Origin: Chondrus crispus
Lineage: Eukaryota > Rhodophyta > Florideophyceae > Gigartinales > Gigartinaceae
DNA length: 64,000 nucleotides
Assembly: GCF_000350225.1 (NCBI RefSeq)
Contig: NW_005179258.1
Span: 324,244 to 388,243 of the forward strand
Direction of reading: 5' to 3'
Shown here: positions 11,458 through 21,771 of the stretch, one piece after another
Numbering within the stretch: position 1 is the first letter of the stretch
Layout: every line of letters begins with the position of its first letter
Translations under genes and position numbers: made by a program
The notes under the pieces: generated by a model
The model's input: the letters and a program-made list of their open reading frames with translations, nothing else
What the model was told of the DNA's origin: nothing
Database searches by the model: none

Positions 11458-12662
11458 GGCGTCTAGCACGGTGGCGCTTGCGCCTAGCCGAGTTTGACTT
11501 CGACGTCACGTACGTGAAGGGCATCAAGAATTGTCTCGCCGACGCCCTCAGTCGAATACCGTCTACAGGGGGCACAACCGTCCCCATCGACGAAGAAATA
11601 CCGTGCTTCTCCGTTTCGGAGTTTCACGGAAACAAGCCCGAAGTGTAATCCGAGGAGTGGGACGACGACATTCACGACGGATGCTTCGTCCTCGCCCCCC
11701 TGGCTTCCAAGGCCGCGATTACACACGACGAGATTGTACTCGCTCAACACTCCGACCCGTTCTGTAAGGAGATCGCTTCCCATCTTAAGAAGGGGGAGGG
11801 GGTGGCCCAAATTCGCCTTTCCATGTTCTTCATGAACAAGGAAGGGGTACTGTGTCGGAAAGCGCACCTTGACGGTGTTGAGCAAATCGTCGTACCAACC
11901 ACTCTGCGCGAGCGAGTGTTATATATGGCGCATTACCCCGCCGCCTCGGGACATCCCGGAGGCAGGCGTCTGTTCTCCACATTAAGACAACAGTACTACT
12001 GGTCGAGTATGTCCGTCGACGCATACGCCACAGTCAGAAGGTGCTCCGACTGTGCGAAAGCTCGCATTAAATTGCGTAAGCACAACGCGAAGTTGAAAAC
12101 GTTCCCTCCGATGGGACCCTTGGAGTTTATCGCTATTGACATCTTAGGCGAACTCCCCAGAACACCAAGAGGCAATCGATACCTCTTGGTAATATCTGAT
12201 CGTTACTCAAAGCTGACCCGAACGGTGCCGCTTAAGAGAATTACCGCCGAGACCGTTGCTCAGGCGTTAGTCACGCACTGGGTCTTCGTATACGGAGCCC
12301 CAGTGAAGCTACTCTCCGACAATGGGAGTCAATTCACATCAAGGTTCTTCCTTGCCGTGTGCAAAATCCTCCGCGTCGAAAGCGTGTTCACCACAGCTTA
12401 TCACCCACAAGCTAATGGACAAGTGGAGAGGTTCAACCGCACCCTGGTTTCCTCCCTACGGCACTACCTAGCCGACAACCAACGCGATTGGGACCAGTTC
12501 ACGGACGCGCTAACCTACGGTTACAATTGTACCGTGAATCGCATGATCGGTATGAAGCCGTTTGATCTCGTGTTATCTCGGACGCCGGCGCCACTTTCCA
12601 TCCAACAGACCCGTACGCTGGGCCCGATATCTCGCGGACACAATACAAGCTCCGGTTTATAA
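11458..12662 (+). pseudogene. pol: Lineage B pol: RNase H end and integrase core
   Basis: The segment starts in the RNase H C-terminus (LAEFDFDVTYVKGIKNCLA, DALSRIP), the equivalent of A sequence about 700 bp upstream. After a TAA at 11646-11648 the frame continues open. It holds an HHCC integrase domain (HYPAASGHPGG, CSDCAKARIK) and a complete D-D-E core: AIDILGELP, LLSDNGSQF and GQVERFNR. It stops at 12662, and a frameshift leads to the C-terminal part. It is clearly related to, but distinct from, lineage A, and is spliced onto A1 at 11,457. Confidence 0.85.
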
Positions 12663-14030
12663 CGTAGTTGCGCGGGCTAATGTCAACAGCCCGCGACACG
12701 CTGCTCGCCGGTCAAGACCGCTATAAACGCGATTTCGACAAGAGACTGCGGACGCCGACACCGCACTACGCAATGGATGATCAAGTCCTCATCGAGCGAG
12801 AGACATCCCTGCGAGTGGATGAGAAAACGGATAAGGACCGGGTCAATAACAAGTTACCCCCACGGACGGAAGGCCCGTTCCCGGTGGTGGCGCTCGACGA
12901 GCATACAGTGACCATTGTCCGGACTACAGGCCTGAAAGATAGAGTCTCGATAGACCGCATTGTGAAGGCCCCCCCTCTACGAACCATACCCGCCGACGCC
13001 GAACACTCGTCACCCACGCCGGCCGACGGCGACGCTTCTACCTTCCTCCCCGCCGGGGTAACCCCCCGGCCGCTGAGAGACGACCTCGACCCAGGATATG
13101 CCTCCGCCAAAGTCAACAGATCCTGAGGACCAAGACACTACGGGCGATAAAAACGAGATCGAAAACGCGCCGCGTGGGGCGAAAGGACGGCGACCCACGA
13201 GGTCGAAATATAACACCCGAGCCAAAGGGGCCCCACCGGTATCGGGACTAATGGACGCTCTCCGAGGCGGTGCGCACGCACGGACCATTTCACAATTGAA
13301 TAGGAGATCCGCCACTGTAGACGAAGAACCCGTGTCTAAGGAGGGACACCCCCCGCCACGACTAGCGTTCCGGATAGAGCCGCTGCGTCCCCGAGACTCG
13401 CGCTCCAGGGAGACGAGACTTACCGCCACCCGTCCTCGACGAGCGCCCAACGCCCCAAGCGGCGATACGTCGTCGAACGGACGAACGCGTACCTTCACCG
13501 ACAAGCCACTTGACACGTGGAGACGGGACCCGGAGAAAAATCTAAAGAAAATCTCCCCAACCAAACCCGCCACACAAGCGGGGATCACGGACTCCCCTCG
13601 CTGCCCAAATGAGACGCCGCCGGGTACAGAGGAGATCGCCGGAGGACACGTCGCGAAATTAGCGTCTATGTGTACCTTCGGTCAACCTATCCTCATTTCT
13701 CCGAGACGTCCTCCGCTCCAGGCACTCGCGGTTGATGCTTCATCTCGACACGCGTCAAACACGCCCCCGAAGGCGACGGACCGACCCCCTTTGACGAGGG
13801 AGGACCTCAAGACCTATGTGGTCGAGGCCCTAACTGGCCACAAACCGGGGACAGAGGGGATGCCGTTATTCCGCGTGCGGTGGTACGGATACTCCGCAGA
13901 CGACGCTACCTGGGAACCCGCTAATTTCATCGATTACAACACGGTCGCACGGTACTGCAAACGCAAGTGCATCCCCGTACCAACACTTCAGCTGTGGTCG
14001 AACCCGGACAGTGTGGGGGTCGACAACTAA
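12663..14030 (+). pseudogene. Lineage B pol C-terminus with chromodomain
   Basis: Two frames (about 12,668-13,126 and 13,098-14,030) make up the integrase C-terminal beta-barrel region and a long Pro/Arg/Thr-rich linker. A chromodomain closes it near 13,815-13,950: YVVEALTGHKPGTEGMPLFRVRWYGY followed by DDATWEPANFIDYN. Chromodomains on Ty3/gypsy integrases (chromoviruses) are known to steer insertion toward modified histones. Two frame shifts separate the pieces, so B pol is not translatable as one protein. Confidence 0.75.
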
Positions 14031-15350
14031 CGTCCTCTCCAGCGAACCGTCGTACGGCCCCCTGTTCGGTCGCCTACTCCCTCGGACCTGTCCGAGGGAT
14101 ACCTCCCTCCGCTGTCTAACTGACCCTACCCCGCAAACGGACGTTGTTTGGCCTCCCGAGGCGATCCGAGACCGTTCTTCCCGAAGGAAACGCCCCTTTT
14201 CAGCCTCCTCTCGCACGACAAGGCATCCCTCGCTGACCACTACCGTCCAAGGGGGGCGACTATCGCCTCTGGCCAAAGGGGAGGACCCCGCCGCCAGTAG
14301 AGGGCGTGAGAGAATCCCCCGGCTACTCGCTGGTTCCCCTCTAATCGGAGTACCCGTACCACGCGGGAGTACGCAATGAGCCTCCCCTGTGCTGGGGGTA
14401 ACACCCCCACCGTGTCAGAAAACCCCCGTCGGTCAGCACAGCGTCCCGTCCTCGCCGCACAAGGCTGTACGACCACGTGAGCTACCCACCGCTTCCTCGC
14501 GCGCCGATCCCCCCTCCGGTTCGCAGCTCCAACTGGAGAGGGTGTACGCCAGAAGCGGGTCGTGATGCAAGTAGGGAACCGGGAGGACTAGAAGACCTTG
14601 GTCTCCGGCCCTGTCCCTAGCCTTGGGAAGCACCGACGGCGACCTGCCGTGCAGCGACACGACGCCGCCGGGGTGACCTTCTGGTCGGCCCTGTCCGTCA
14701 CGACCAACGTCGGCAGTACCGCCGCTCTGCGCCGCCCAAGGGACCACAGCGCGCCGTGCCGCGCTCTCACACAACGCCTAGGTGAGGCGATTAATTCGAG
14801 AAAAGGGGTCTCTGGTCACTAGACTGCGCCCTACCTCGTCCCCCTGTCAACGCCCCCCCCCCAAGAGCGTTACGCGCGAAGGGGCTTGGCCACCCGCCAA
14901 AGCTCTACGCGGAGCGCGCGTGCCACAGAAGGCGCCCGGGGCAATCGACTGACGCGAGGAGAGGGTCCCTTTGCGGCCTACGTTAGCCCTATCTACGTAC
15001 CGCCACGAGCTCGGCCCCCTCCGGCCAGCAGCCACCGGGTGCCGCCCCGTGTCGCCCTCGGCCATGCCCTGTCATACCCGTGTTCTCGCTTCGCCGCGAA
15101 TGCCGCGGTCGCTAACCCGGGTTGGACCCGCGACCCCGCCATCACCGGAGGTCATCACCGGGGAAGTACCTTATCGCTCCGCGCAAGTAACCCCCGCGCG
15201 CGGCCCTGCTCGACCAAAGTCGCCGGTGTAAGGCGATCGATATGACGAAGAGGACTCGTTTACTGTCTACGGTATCACCTCTTCCCTTGGTCAACAGGCG
15301 CCTTACGCTTCGGCTCGGGGTGCTCCTCTACGAGGATGCACACCCGTGAT
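14031..15350. other. Lineage B 3' spacer, no recognised gene
   Basis: GC-rich sequence between the B pol stop and the end of the antisense ORF. Short ORFs occur on both strands but none is convincing. Confidence 0.5.
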
Positions 15351-16946
15351 TTAATTCGATGCCTCATAATCGGCAAGTTCGTCTTCCACCCCGGCTACCG
15401 GCGCGACCGGAGCGTCAGAGGGAACAGAGTCCACATCGGAGTCCCCCTCTGCCACGACCACCGCCGAGTCCCCCAACACCATAGGGGTATCCGTCACCGG
15501 CTCAGACGTAGCCGCCCTCGCCGCTGTCCTCAAGCGTTTAACCCCCGCCACAAAGTCGGCGTTGCCTACTAGCTGTAGTGATTCGTCCTCTGAGACGCCC
15601 AAATCGGCAAATATCCTCCGCCGTGGCGACACCACTCCTCCCGGCGTCGCAGACTCGGGGTGAGTTACTCCTGCCGGTTCCGTCGCTCTCCGGCCCTCTG
15701 CAGGGTTACCACCAGCGTCACGCACAGGCAACGCCCCTATCGCCAGCACCACGGGTTCTGTACGCTCTTTCATGAGCTCTGGTTGCAGACTGGTAAACGT
15801 GGTGAGGTCAAATCTAATCCAATTGCCGGATCCCGGCCCTCCCGCATCCTCACGCCTCCCTGGCGGAACATTTGCCCGATCCGTACGGTCATAATGATGC
15901 CCCTGACCATACGGCACGCGCGGCCAATCCACTAAGTCGTGGACCCCCAACGGCGTCGTCAGCTGAGAGGACACCCAAGGTCCGCCTAAAACCTTATCCA
16001 AGTTTAACTTGCGTAGCCATTTGATTATCATCGTCGGCAACACATATGGTCGCCCGTCCAAGGAAGACCATATGAACCGTTTCGCAACTATTGCGATCCA
16101 CTCGCTAACGAAAATCATCCAGCGAGGCGAACGCGGCGAGTCGTTGAGGCTCAAGCCGAAATACACCAAACAAGGTGGAATCTCGGCGAGGAAGTCCTCG
16201 GGAACCTCGTACTGGGAGAACCAGTGCGGGATTTGTGGGTATCGCTCATATCGAGAGTGTGGCTTAAAGGTCGTAGCCTCGATCCATTCGTAGGCTACAA
16301 AGATCCCGAGAGCGTTCCGCATCCGACGCTCAAACTTGAGCTTGTCGTAATAACCCGGGTTACTTTCCCGTTCAACATACTCCTCCAAACGGAGAGGAAG
16401 AATAGGCTTGTCCCAAGCCAGATACCCCACCGCCGGCTCCTCGACGCGTTCCGGCAAGGTGTCCAAGATACGCCGCAGATTGGCGACATATCCACGGTCT
16501 CCTTCCGTACGAAACGCCCATGTGTCGAAATCCCACTCGATCGGGATAGGGCGGTTACACGGCATCCGTGCAAGCCGACGCACGAGGGCAGCTACATACT
16601 TCTCGCGTCGTCCACGCCCATTGCGGCGATACTTCGGCCATACGTGCTCATCCTCCACAACGAGGCGGAAGGAAAAGTCACGCGACCAAGCAGCTCGTAA
16701 GCTGAGCCCCCCAGGAAGAGCCCCGGTGACGTCCGCGTAAGGACGAATTAGATGGCTCTCCCGTAGACCCTTGGCGCTCAGAAACGGCGCCCGCTCGAAC
16801 AATAGCGGGTCATCGGCCAGCGTCTTGCCTCGCAACTCACGCGGTGCCGGCCACTCGCTCCAGCTGGCCCCCGTATTCTCGGGTTCTCCGTACGGATTAT
16901 GGAACCGTTCCATCACTCGTCGTGCCAACCAAAGACAGTGTGTCAC
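15351..16946 (-). CDS. Antisense accessory protein of lineage B (531 aa, unknown family)
   Basis: A single uninterrupted ORF on the strand opposite gag-pol, lying between pol and the 3' LTR; its Met at 16946 is about 350 bp from the LTR start. I do not recognise the family. It matches the antisense protein of lineage A along most of its length: PLLFERAPFLSAKGLRESHLI versus PSLFASAQWFSSVGIR, GALPGGLSL versus GMLPGNLPV, WFSQYEVPEDFLAEI versus WWSQYEVSQGFWAEI, and FVSEWIAIVAKR versus FLTEWCIKVAAT. The N-terminal two thirds are Trp/Arg-rich and probably folded; the last 120 residues are low-complexity, Ala/Pro/Val/Asp-rich. No signal peptide or clear membrane segment. The sense genes of B are broken while this ORF is intact. 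Confidence 0.75.
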   Translation of the reverse strand: MTHCLWLARRVMERFHNPYGEPENTGASWSEWPAPRELRGKTLADDPLLFERAPFLSAKGLRESHLIRPYADVTGALPGGLSLRAAWSRDFSFRLVVEDEHVWPKYRRNGRGRREKYVAALVRRLARMPCNRPIPIEWDFDTWAFRTEGDRGYVANLRRILDTLPERVEEPAVGYLAWDKPILPLRLEEYVERESNPGYYDKLKFERRMRNALGIFVAYEWIEATTFKPHSRYERYPQIPHWFSQYEVPEDFLAEIPPCLVYFGLSLNDSPRSPRWMIFVSEWIAIVAKRFIWSSLDGRPYVLPTMIIKWLRKLNLDKVLGGPWVSSQLTTPLGVHDLVDWPRVPYGQGHHYDRTDRANVPPGRREDAGGPGSGNWIRFDLTTFTSLQPELMKERTEPVVLAIGALPVRDAGGNPAEGRRATEPAGVTHPESATPGGVVSPRRRIFADLGVSEDESLQLVGNADFVAGVKRLRTAARAATSEPVTDTPMVLGDSAVVVAEGDSDVDSVPSDAPVAPVAGVEDELADYEASN

Positions 16947-17293
16947 CGCTTATAGAACGCGCGTCGTAACCGCCCGCTGCAGCGGCGTAAGGGGGAAAGC
17001 GGCAGCTTACAAGCGACAGGAAGGAGCTCGGAAAAAGGGGAGAACGGGAACTCGGGAACGATCGGGCGTTCACAACCGGCACCGGAGTGGAATTCAAGCT
17101 TGCCAAAGGAAACAGAAAGAAAAGGAAGAAAAGCAGGGCAAACTGACTGGCTTCTCGTCGCTCGCTGATCCTCTCCGCCGCATGCAACCTCCAGCTCCCT
17201 CTCACTGGGTGGCCTTAGCGCTGTCGGCTCAAGGGGCGGATATTTCTACTCTACATACACATGGGGACGCGTATTTCTCTAAGAAGGGGGATC
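16947..17293 (+). other. Region upstream of antisense ORF B, ending in a polypurine tract
   Basis: This stretch would hold the promoter and leader of the antisense gene; I see no clear TATA box. It ends in AAGAAGGGGGATC (17281-17293), a polypurine tract directly before the B LTR and similar to CAGAAGGGGGATA before the A LTRs. Confidence 0.5.
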
Positions 17294-17960
17294 TGTAGTG
17301 CACTGTACGCGGTACTGGGACAGCTGTCCTTACCGGCCAAAAATCGCGCTCGCCGCCACCATGTGTACCACGGGTACACGTTGACTCCCCTGCCGCTCTA
17401 CCGGACCTCCCCGTGGACACGTGTAATCCGCCGCAACTGATAGGGCCTATGAGGGCTGTACTTGGTCCCCTCGGGGCTACACCCGTTATTTCCTAGTTAT
17501 TCTAATTTACAGTATAATTTAGCTTCGCCATTGCGGCGACGGGGGACTATATAGTCAACCCGATTATCAAGGTAAAGAGGCACGAAGCCTCGGGTCTTTT
17601 ACCTTGGTTTCTGGATTCCAGGTTGTAGCCTCGACTCGGTACTGGCTCGCCCATACCGACCGAGCCATCTACACCCCTGGAATCCCAACTGCCTTCCCCG
17701 CGCGGGTCGATCACCCCGCGCGAGACCTACGTTAACTACTGTGCTCTCCGTCCTGCTAGCTCTCTTTTTCTCTTAATTCCTCCCCCTTTTATTGCTGACT
17801 ACCTTGCTACTTCTCTACCGCGCAAGCCGCGCCCGGATCCCGGTTCCGGTCATCCACCGGGTGGTCTCCGGAATTTCCTTACGCGTCCGAACGCGCGTCG
17901 CTCTGCCTACAGCCGCCACACGTGGCTGTAGTGCACGACACAGGCGGATGACACTAAGTG
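17294..17960 (+). repeat. LTR of lineage B (3' boundary not found)
   Basis: Starts TGTAGTGCACTG right after a polypurine tract, echoing the A LTR start TGTAGTGCAAT. A TATA-like ACTATATAGT lies near 17,547, at nearly the same offset (about 250 bp) as in LTR A. No matching ...CACTACA end was found, so the right limit is approximate and the LTR is probably truncated where lineage A sequence resumes. Confidence 0.55.
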
Positions 17961-19138
17961 AGAATGGGGTCGCCGTGAACCCCGGAATACCATCTAAATG
18001 CATGATCCGAGACAGAATCAAGATGGTCGCTCATCGCGATGCGATCAACTAATCGTAATACGTATGACCGGACGTGTACGAGGAACCTTCGTCGACACCT
18101 CAACTAGTTACGAATCGCCGTCAGGACACAATGAGATCACGAGCAACGACATTGACGTCTCCACACCTATAGCGTCGCGAATCTGAGTCTGCACGTAAGG
18201 GATGATGTCAAAGAGAGAGAGGGTAGAACCTACCTGTGAATGAAACGGGTTCTTGACCCCGCCGGAGTCGGGAGAGCAGAGGTTTCCCCGCGGAGCTTCC
18301 GTCGTCGGTTCAATATTTTTTATGGCATGAAATGTGAACAGGGGAAAGGGCTTCCGATCGAGGAACTAAAAAACGGACAGCAATGAAACGGATGGTCGCG
18401 GAAGTGGCGAATGCCACTAAGCCCGTACAGGGGAACTGAGCCGAACCGGCAACTACAACAGAGAAAGGTTGTAGGGAGTCTTGGTACAGATGCTCACTGT
18501 CAGAATGACAGTTGTCGAGGGATTAGGAAACCGAGGGCTGCTCGAAGCCCGGAAAAGAGGAGGTAAGTGAGGAATTTGAAGAGGTAAAAAGGGAGAGACA
18601 AAAAGAGGAGGTAAACCACAAAAGAGGAGGAAAGGGAAGACGCACATCGAGGATGAGAGAAAGAGAATGCGCAGGAAATTGGAGGAAATTGAGAAATGAA
18701 GAGGAGGAAAGAAAAGCGGACCACCTCAGAGACTCTAGGGGGGACTGTATTTCCTTGATGAAGAATCTCCAAACGGGCAACGGGGCAACTGAAAGTGCGA
18801 TCATTGATGACGTCTCGTGGACGGCCGAACAAAAAGCGAGGAGGGCGACTAGAAAAATTGTATGGGACCGCCACGCCCCTGCCGACGGCAAGAAGAGGTC
18901 AAAAGAAAGGAGGAAGTCGGAGATGCTGTAAACACGCACGTTGCCTCCCTCGTAGGGAAGAGTCAGGGCACATGAAAAGAGGGAGGAAAATTGCCGAGGA
19001 TAAAGAGGAGGAAATTTATGAAAAAAGGAGGAATAACGCGGACCGTGATGCAAATGGAAAAGCGGTGCAGGTCGACTGGAGGAAAGTCGCAAGAGACTTC
19101 TACAGTGCTGTTGCGGCACGGATCAGAGGACGAAGAAG
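17961..19138. other. A/B junction region and purine-rich spacer
   Basis: The B-to-A transition lies somewhere here but I cannot fix it. From about 18,550 the plus strand is very purine-rich (GAGGAGG/GAAAAG), like the matching part of copy A2 near 32,150. No gene recognised. Confidence 0.4.
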
Positions 19139-20490
19139 CTAGGGGCTCCGATCTTGGAGGGGGCCGCGGGCTCCGCAATAGCATGACCGCAGTGACGGTA
19201 CGCAGAGAAAAAAAGAGGAGGACCAGGGGTTGATCCACACGAAGTCGCCGGCAGCTGGATAATTTTTACCAGGGGAAAAAGAGGGTCGCTGGCGTGAAAA
19301 GGACCGAGACGAATTTTGTGGAGGAACGCAATCCCACGCTACGGTCTCGATCAAGTCGAGGAGGGCGTGCACTTCACGGTACACGTCGGACCCGCCAAGG
19401 GGGACAGAAAAATCGAGGAGACGCATCTGTTCGCGGAGATTCGAAGGGAGGTGCCACAAGTGCCAACAGTCGAAAACTTCCCACAGGAGGGTAGCGGCGA
19501 CTTTCACGCACCACTCCGTGAGAAACACAGTCCACAGCCCGTGCTGCGGATGGCGTAAATGACTGCCGTAATATGTCAGGATGGGTCCTATCTCAGCCCA
19601 GAAACCCTGACATACCTCGTATTGACTCCACTAGGAAGGGGTTCGTTGGTATCGATTGGTGTAGTGCTGTCTGGAAATTTCACGGGCCTCAATCATCTGG
19701 TACGCCACGAAGTACCCAGTGTCGGATCGGACCCGACGTTCAAAGCGTACAGTATTTTGGAAAAAGAAAAAACCTCCGCGCTTTGCATGGCGAAAGTTTG
19801 TGGGAAGAATGGCTTGGGTCCAAAACATGGCGTCGGTCGTAACGGTGCGTCGGTTGCGTCGGTTGCGCCACAGTCGGTCCGCCTCGCACACGGGGTCACC
19901 GAAGGTGTAGTCGATGAGGGTTTAGAGGTAGAGTCGTTCCCACTCCGTACGAAATTGCGAAGTGTCGCAGTGGTAACATGAAGGTATGAGGGCGTCGGCC
20001 ATCGGAATCTCGATCCCAGTGAGCACAGCGTCCATGAAGCGCAGGGATAAGGAAGTGCGACCGCGCGGGGAGGAGTGACGTAGGATGGAGGTGGGTATAG
20101 CGATGCGGGCGCGCCAGTCAAAGGTGTGAATGGCCTGCAAAGGGAGGTTACCGGGCAACATGCTCGCGTCATCGGCGAAATTATTTTCGATGCCGTCAAG
20201 GTCGCGGATGCCCACAGAGGAGAACCATTGAGCAGAAGCAAACAGGGCTGCGTTATCGCGCATGGTTTTGTTCTGCAGCGCCTCGAGAGAAGGATGACGG
20301 CGGGCTACCCAAGAGGAATGCTAGCCCGGATGGAAAGCTGGTTCGGTAGGGTTGGTAACAGGGGGTAGACGGGGTATGGAAGGAAGACCCCGGGGCACTT
20401 CGGACTTGCAAGGAAAGCCCACACCCGGACGTCTACGGGTGGCACTCTCGTCCGAGCGTTCCGACGGAGAAGGAAACATGGTATTTTCGT
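19139..20490 (-). pseudogene. Antisense accessory protein of lineage A, copy A1 (broken)
   Basis: The minus-strand segments LFASAQWFSSVGIRDLDG (near 20,240), DRLWRNRRNRRTVTTDAMF (near 19,880) and MFLTEWCVKVAATLLWEVF (from 19,528) are strongly similar, in order, to the antisense protein of copy A2. They lie in different frames or are separated by stops, and the Met used in A2 is lost. This copy spans, without a gap, the stretch replaced by Ns in A2, and so shows how A2 should read there. Confidence 0.8.
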
Positions 20491-20604
20491 CTTACCCTTG
20501 CTAGAACGCCGCGCAGAGTGATTGACGATTGGGAAACACGGTCAGGGGCGGCAGGAGATTATACGATGGCTTGGCGTAGCGCAAGGGAGCTCAGAAGGTG
20601 GATA

Positions 20605-21544
20605 TGTAGTGCAATAAGCACCTGAAAAGGGAGGTGAAAAGAAGTGAAAAAGGAAAAAATTGGATACTGTAGTCCGGGTTTGGGGGACACACGTGTGCGA
20701 CGAAGCGCACGATTATTTTAATTATTTAATTTCTTTACTAATTAGATCTAGAATCTAGAGCCGGGAGCTACTGTACTCGCCCCGGCGGGGCTCTATATAA
20801 CTTAGCCCTTTGACCGACCAAGTCAATAAAGACAACCCGAGTTGCCAGAGTTTGATATGGCCTTTGTCGAAGTCCCTCTTTTACAAGACATTCCCTTCTA
20901 CTATAGCCTACGGTATCCTTTGCGCTCGGGGGTCCCCTTTTTCCTTATCAATTTTCCTTTACTTCCCTATCCTAATTTCCCTTAATCTTGAGTTGGTCCC
21001 ACCTTGTAGGATTGCGATCCGCAACGTGACGTCATTAGCCATCGGGGTTCTGTGTTAGTGCACCAGTGGTGCTTTTCTCAGCGTTGGTTCCATCGGAATC
21101 TGGTTGTGACCGATCCGGTGTTGGTACTTTGCCATCGGGCAGTACGACGGTGTAGCGCTGCTACGTGTTCTTCTTTCCCGACGGGCTACGTTGCGACGTC
21201 CGCGTCGAAGACCTTATCAAGGGTATAATGTGTACAAGGCGCTCTACGAGCATTGGATTTACGACCCATCGGACCAGGTTTACCTAAACACCCCTCCGAA
21301 CTCGTCGAGCGGTTGCCTTTACAAGTCTCTACCACCATTTACCGATCCCGGGCTGGGCCCTTCTCTTTGCCCCCCTATCAGGGATCCGAGCTACTGCGGG
21401 CCGCAAACCCGCTTAAAGAGGACAGGGAGCTTCCAACACTCCGTAGCGCTGTGCCGTTGGCAGTTGTTGTTTTTGTTTTTGTTGTTGTTGTTTGTGTTGG
21501 ACCGTCGGACCTTGGTCTTTGCCTGACAGGCGCATTGCACTACA
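20605..21544 (+). repeat. LTR2 of lineage A (shared by A1 and A2)
   Basis: TGTAGTGCAAT...ATTGCACTACA, 940 bp, with TATATAA at 20794-20800 and AATAAA at 20825-20830. The preceding GCTCAGAAGGTGGATA is the polypurine tract of the A1 3' region and the following bases lead into the A2 gag leader, so this one LTR serves as the 3' LTR of A1 and the 5' LTR of A2. It is very close to LTR3; the main difference is a GTTTTT microsatellite near 21,470. Confidence 0.9.
20794..20830 (+). promoter_or_regulatory. LTR2 TATA box and polyadenylation signal
   Basis: TATATAA (20794-20800) and AATAAA (20825-20830) at the same spacing as in LTR1 and LTR3. Confidence 0.7.
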
Positions 21545-21771
21545 AAAGTGATCTCCCGACCTAGAACTGCGTACAGGAGACCCGACCTAGAAACTGCGTA
21601 AGCTGAAACGGACTACAGGAGTTGTCTCTGCGACGTAAGTTTATTTAGGTGCTGTAGCGTTTTCTACTTTTAGAATCTTGTCGACGACAAGGAAGTTGGT
21701 CTGGGTAACGGAGTCTCTTTTTTATTTTTTTTGTTCGTATCTTTTTTTAGGTTCGTTCGCTACGCCGAACG

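Noticed and set aside
17930-17960. TGTAGTGCAC near 17,937 as a possible second LTR start
   Set aside because: No polypurine tract before it and no LTR-like sequence after it.
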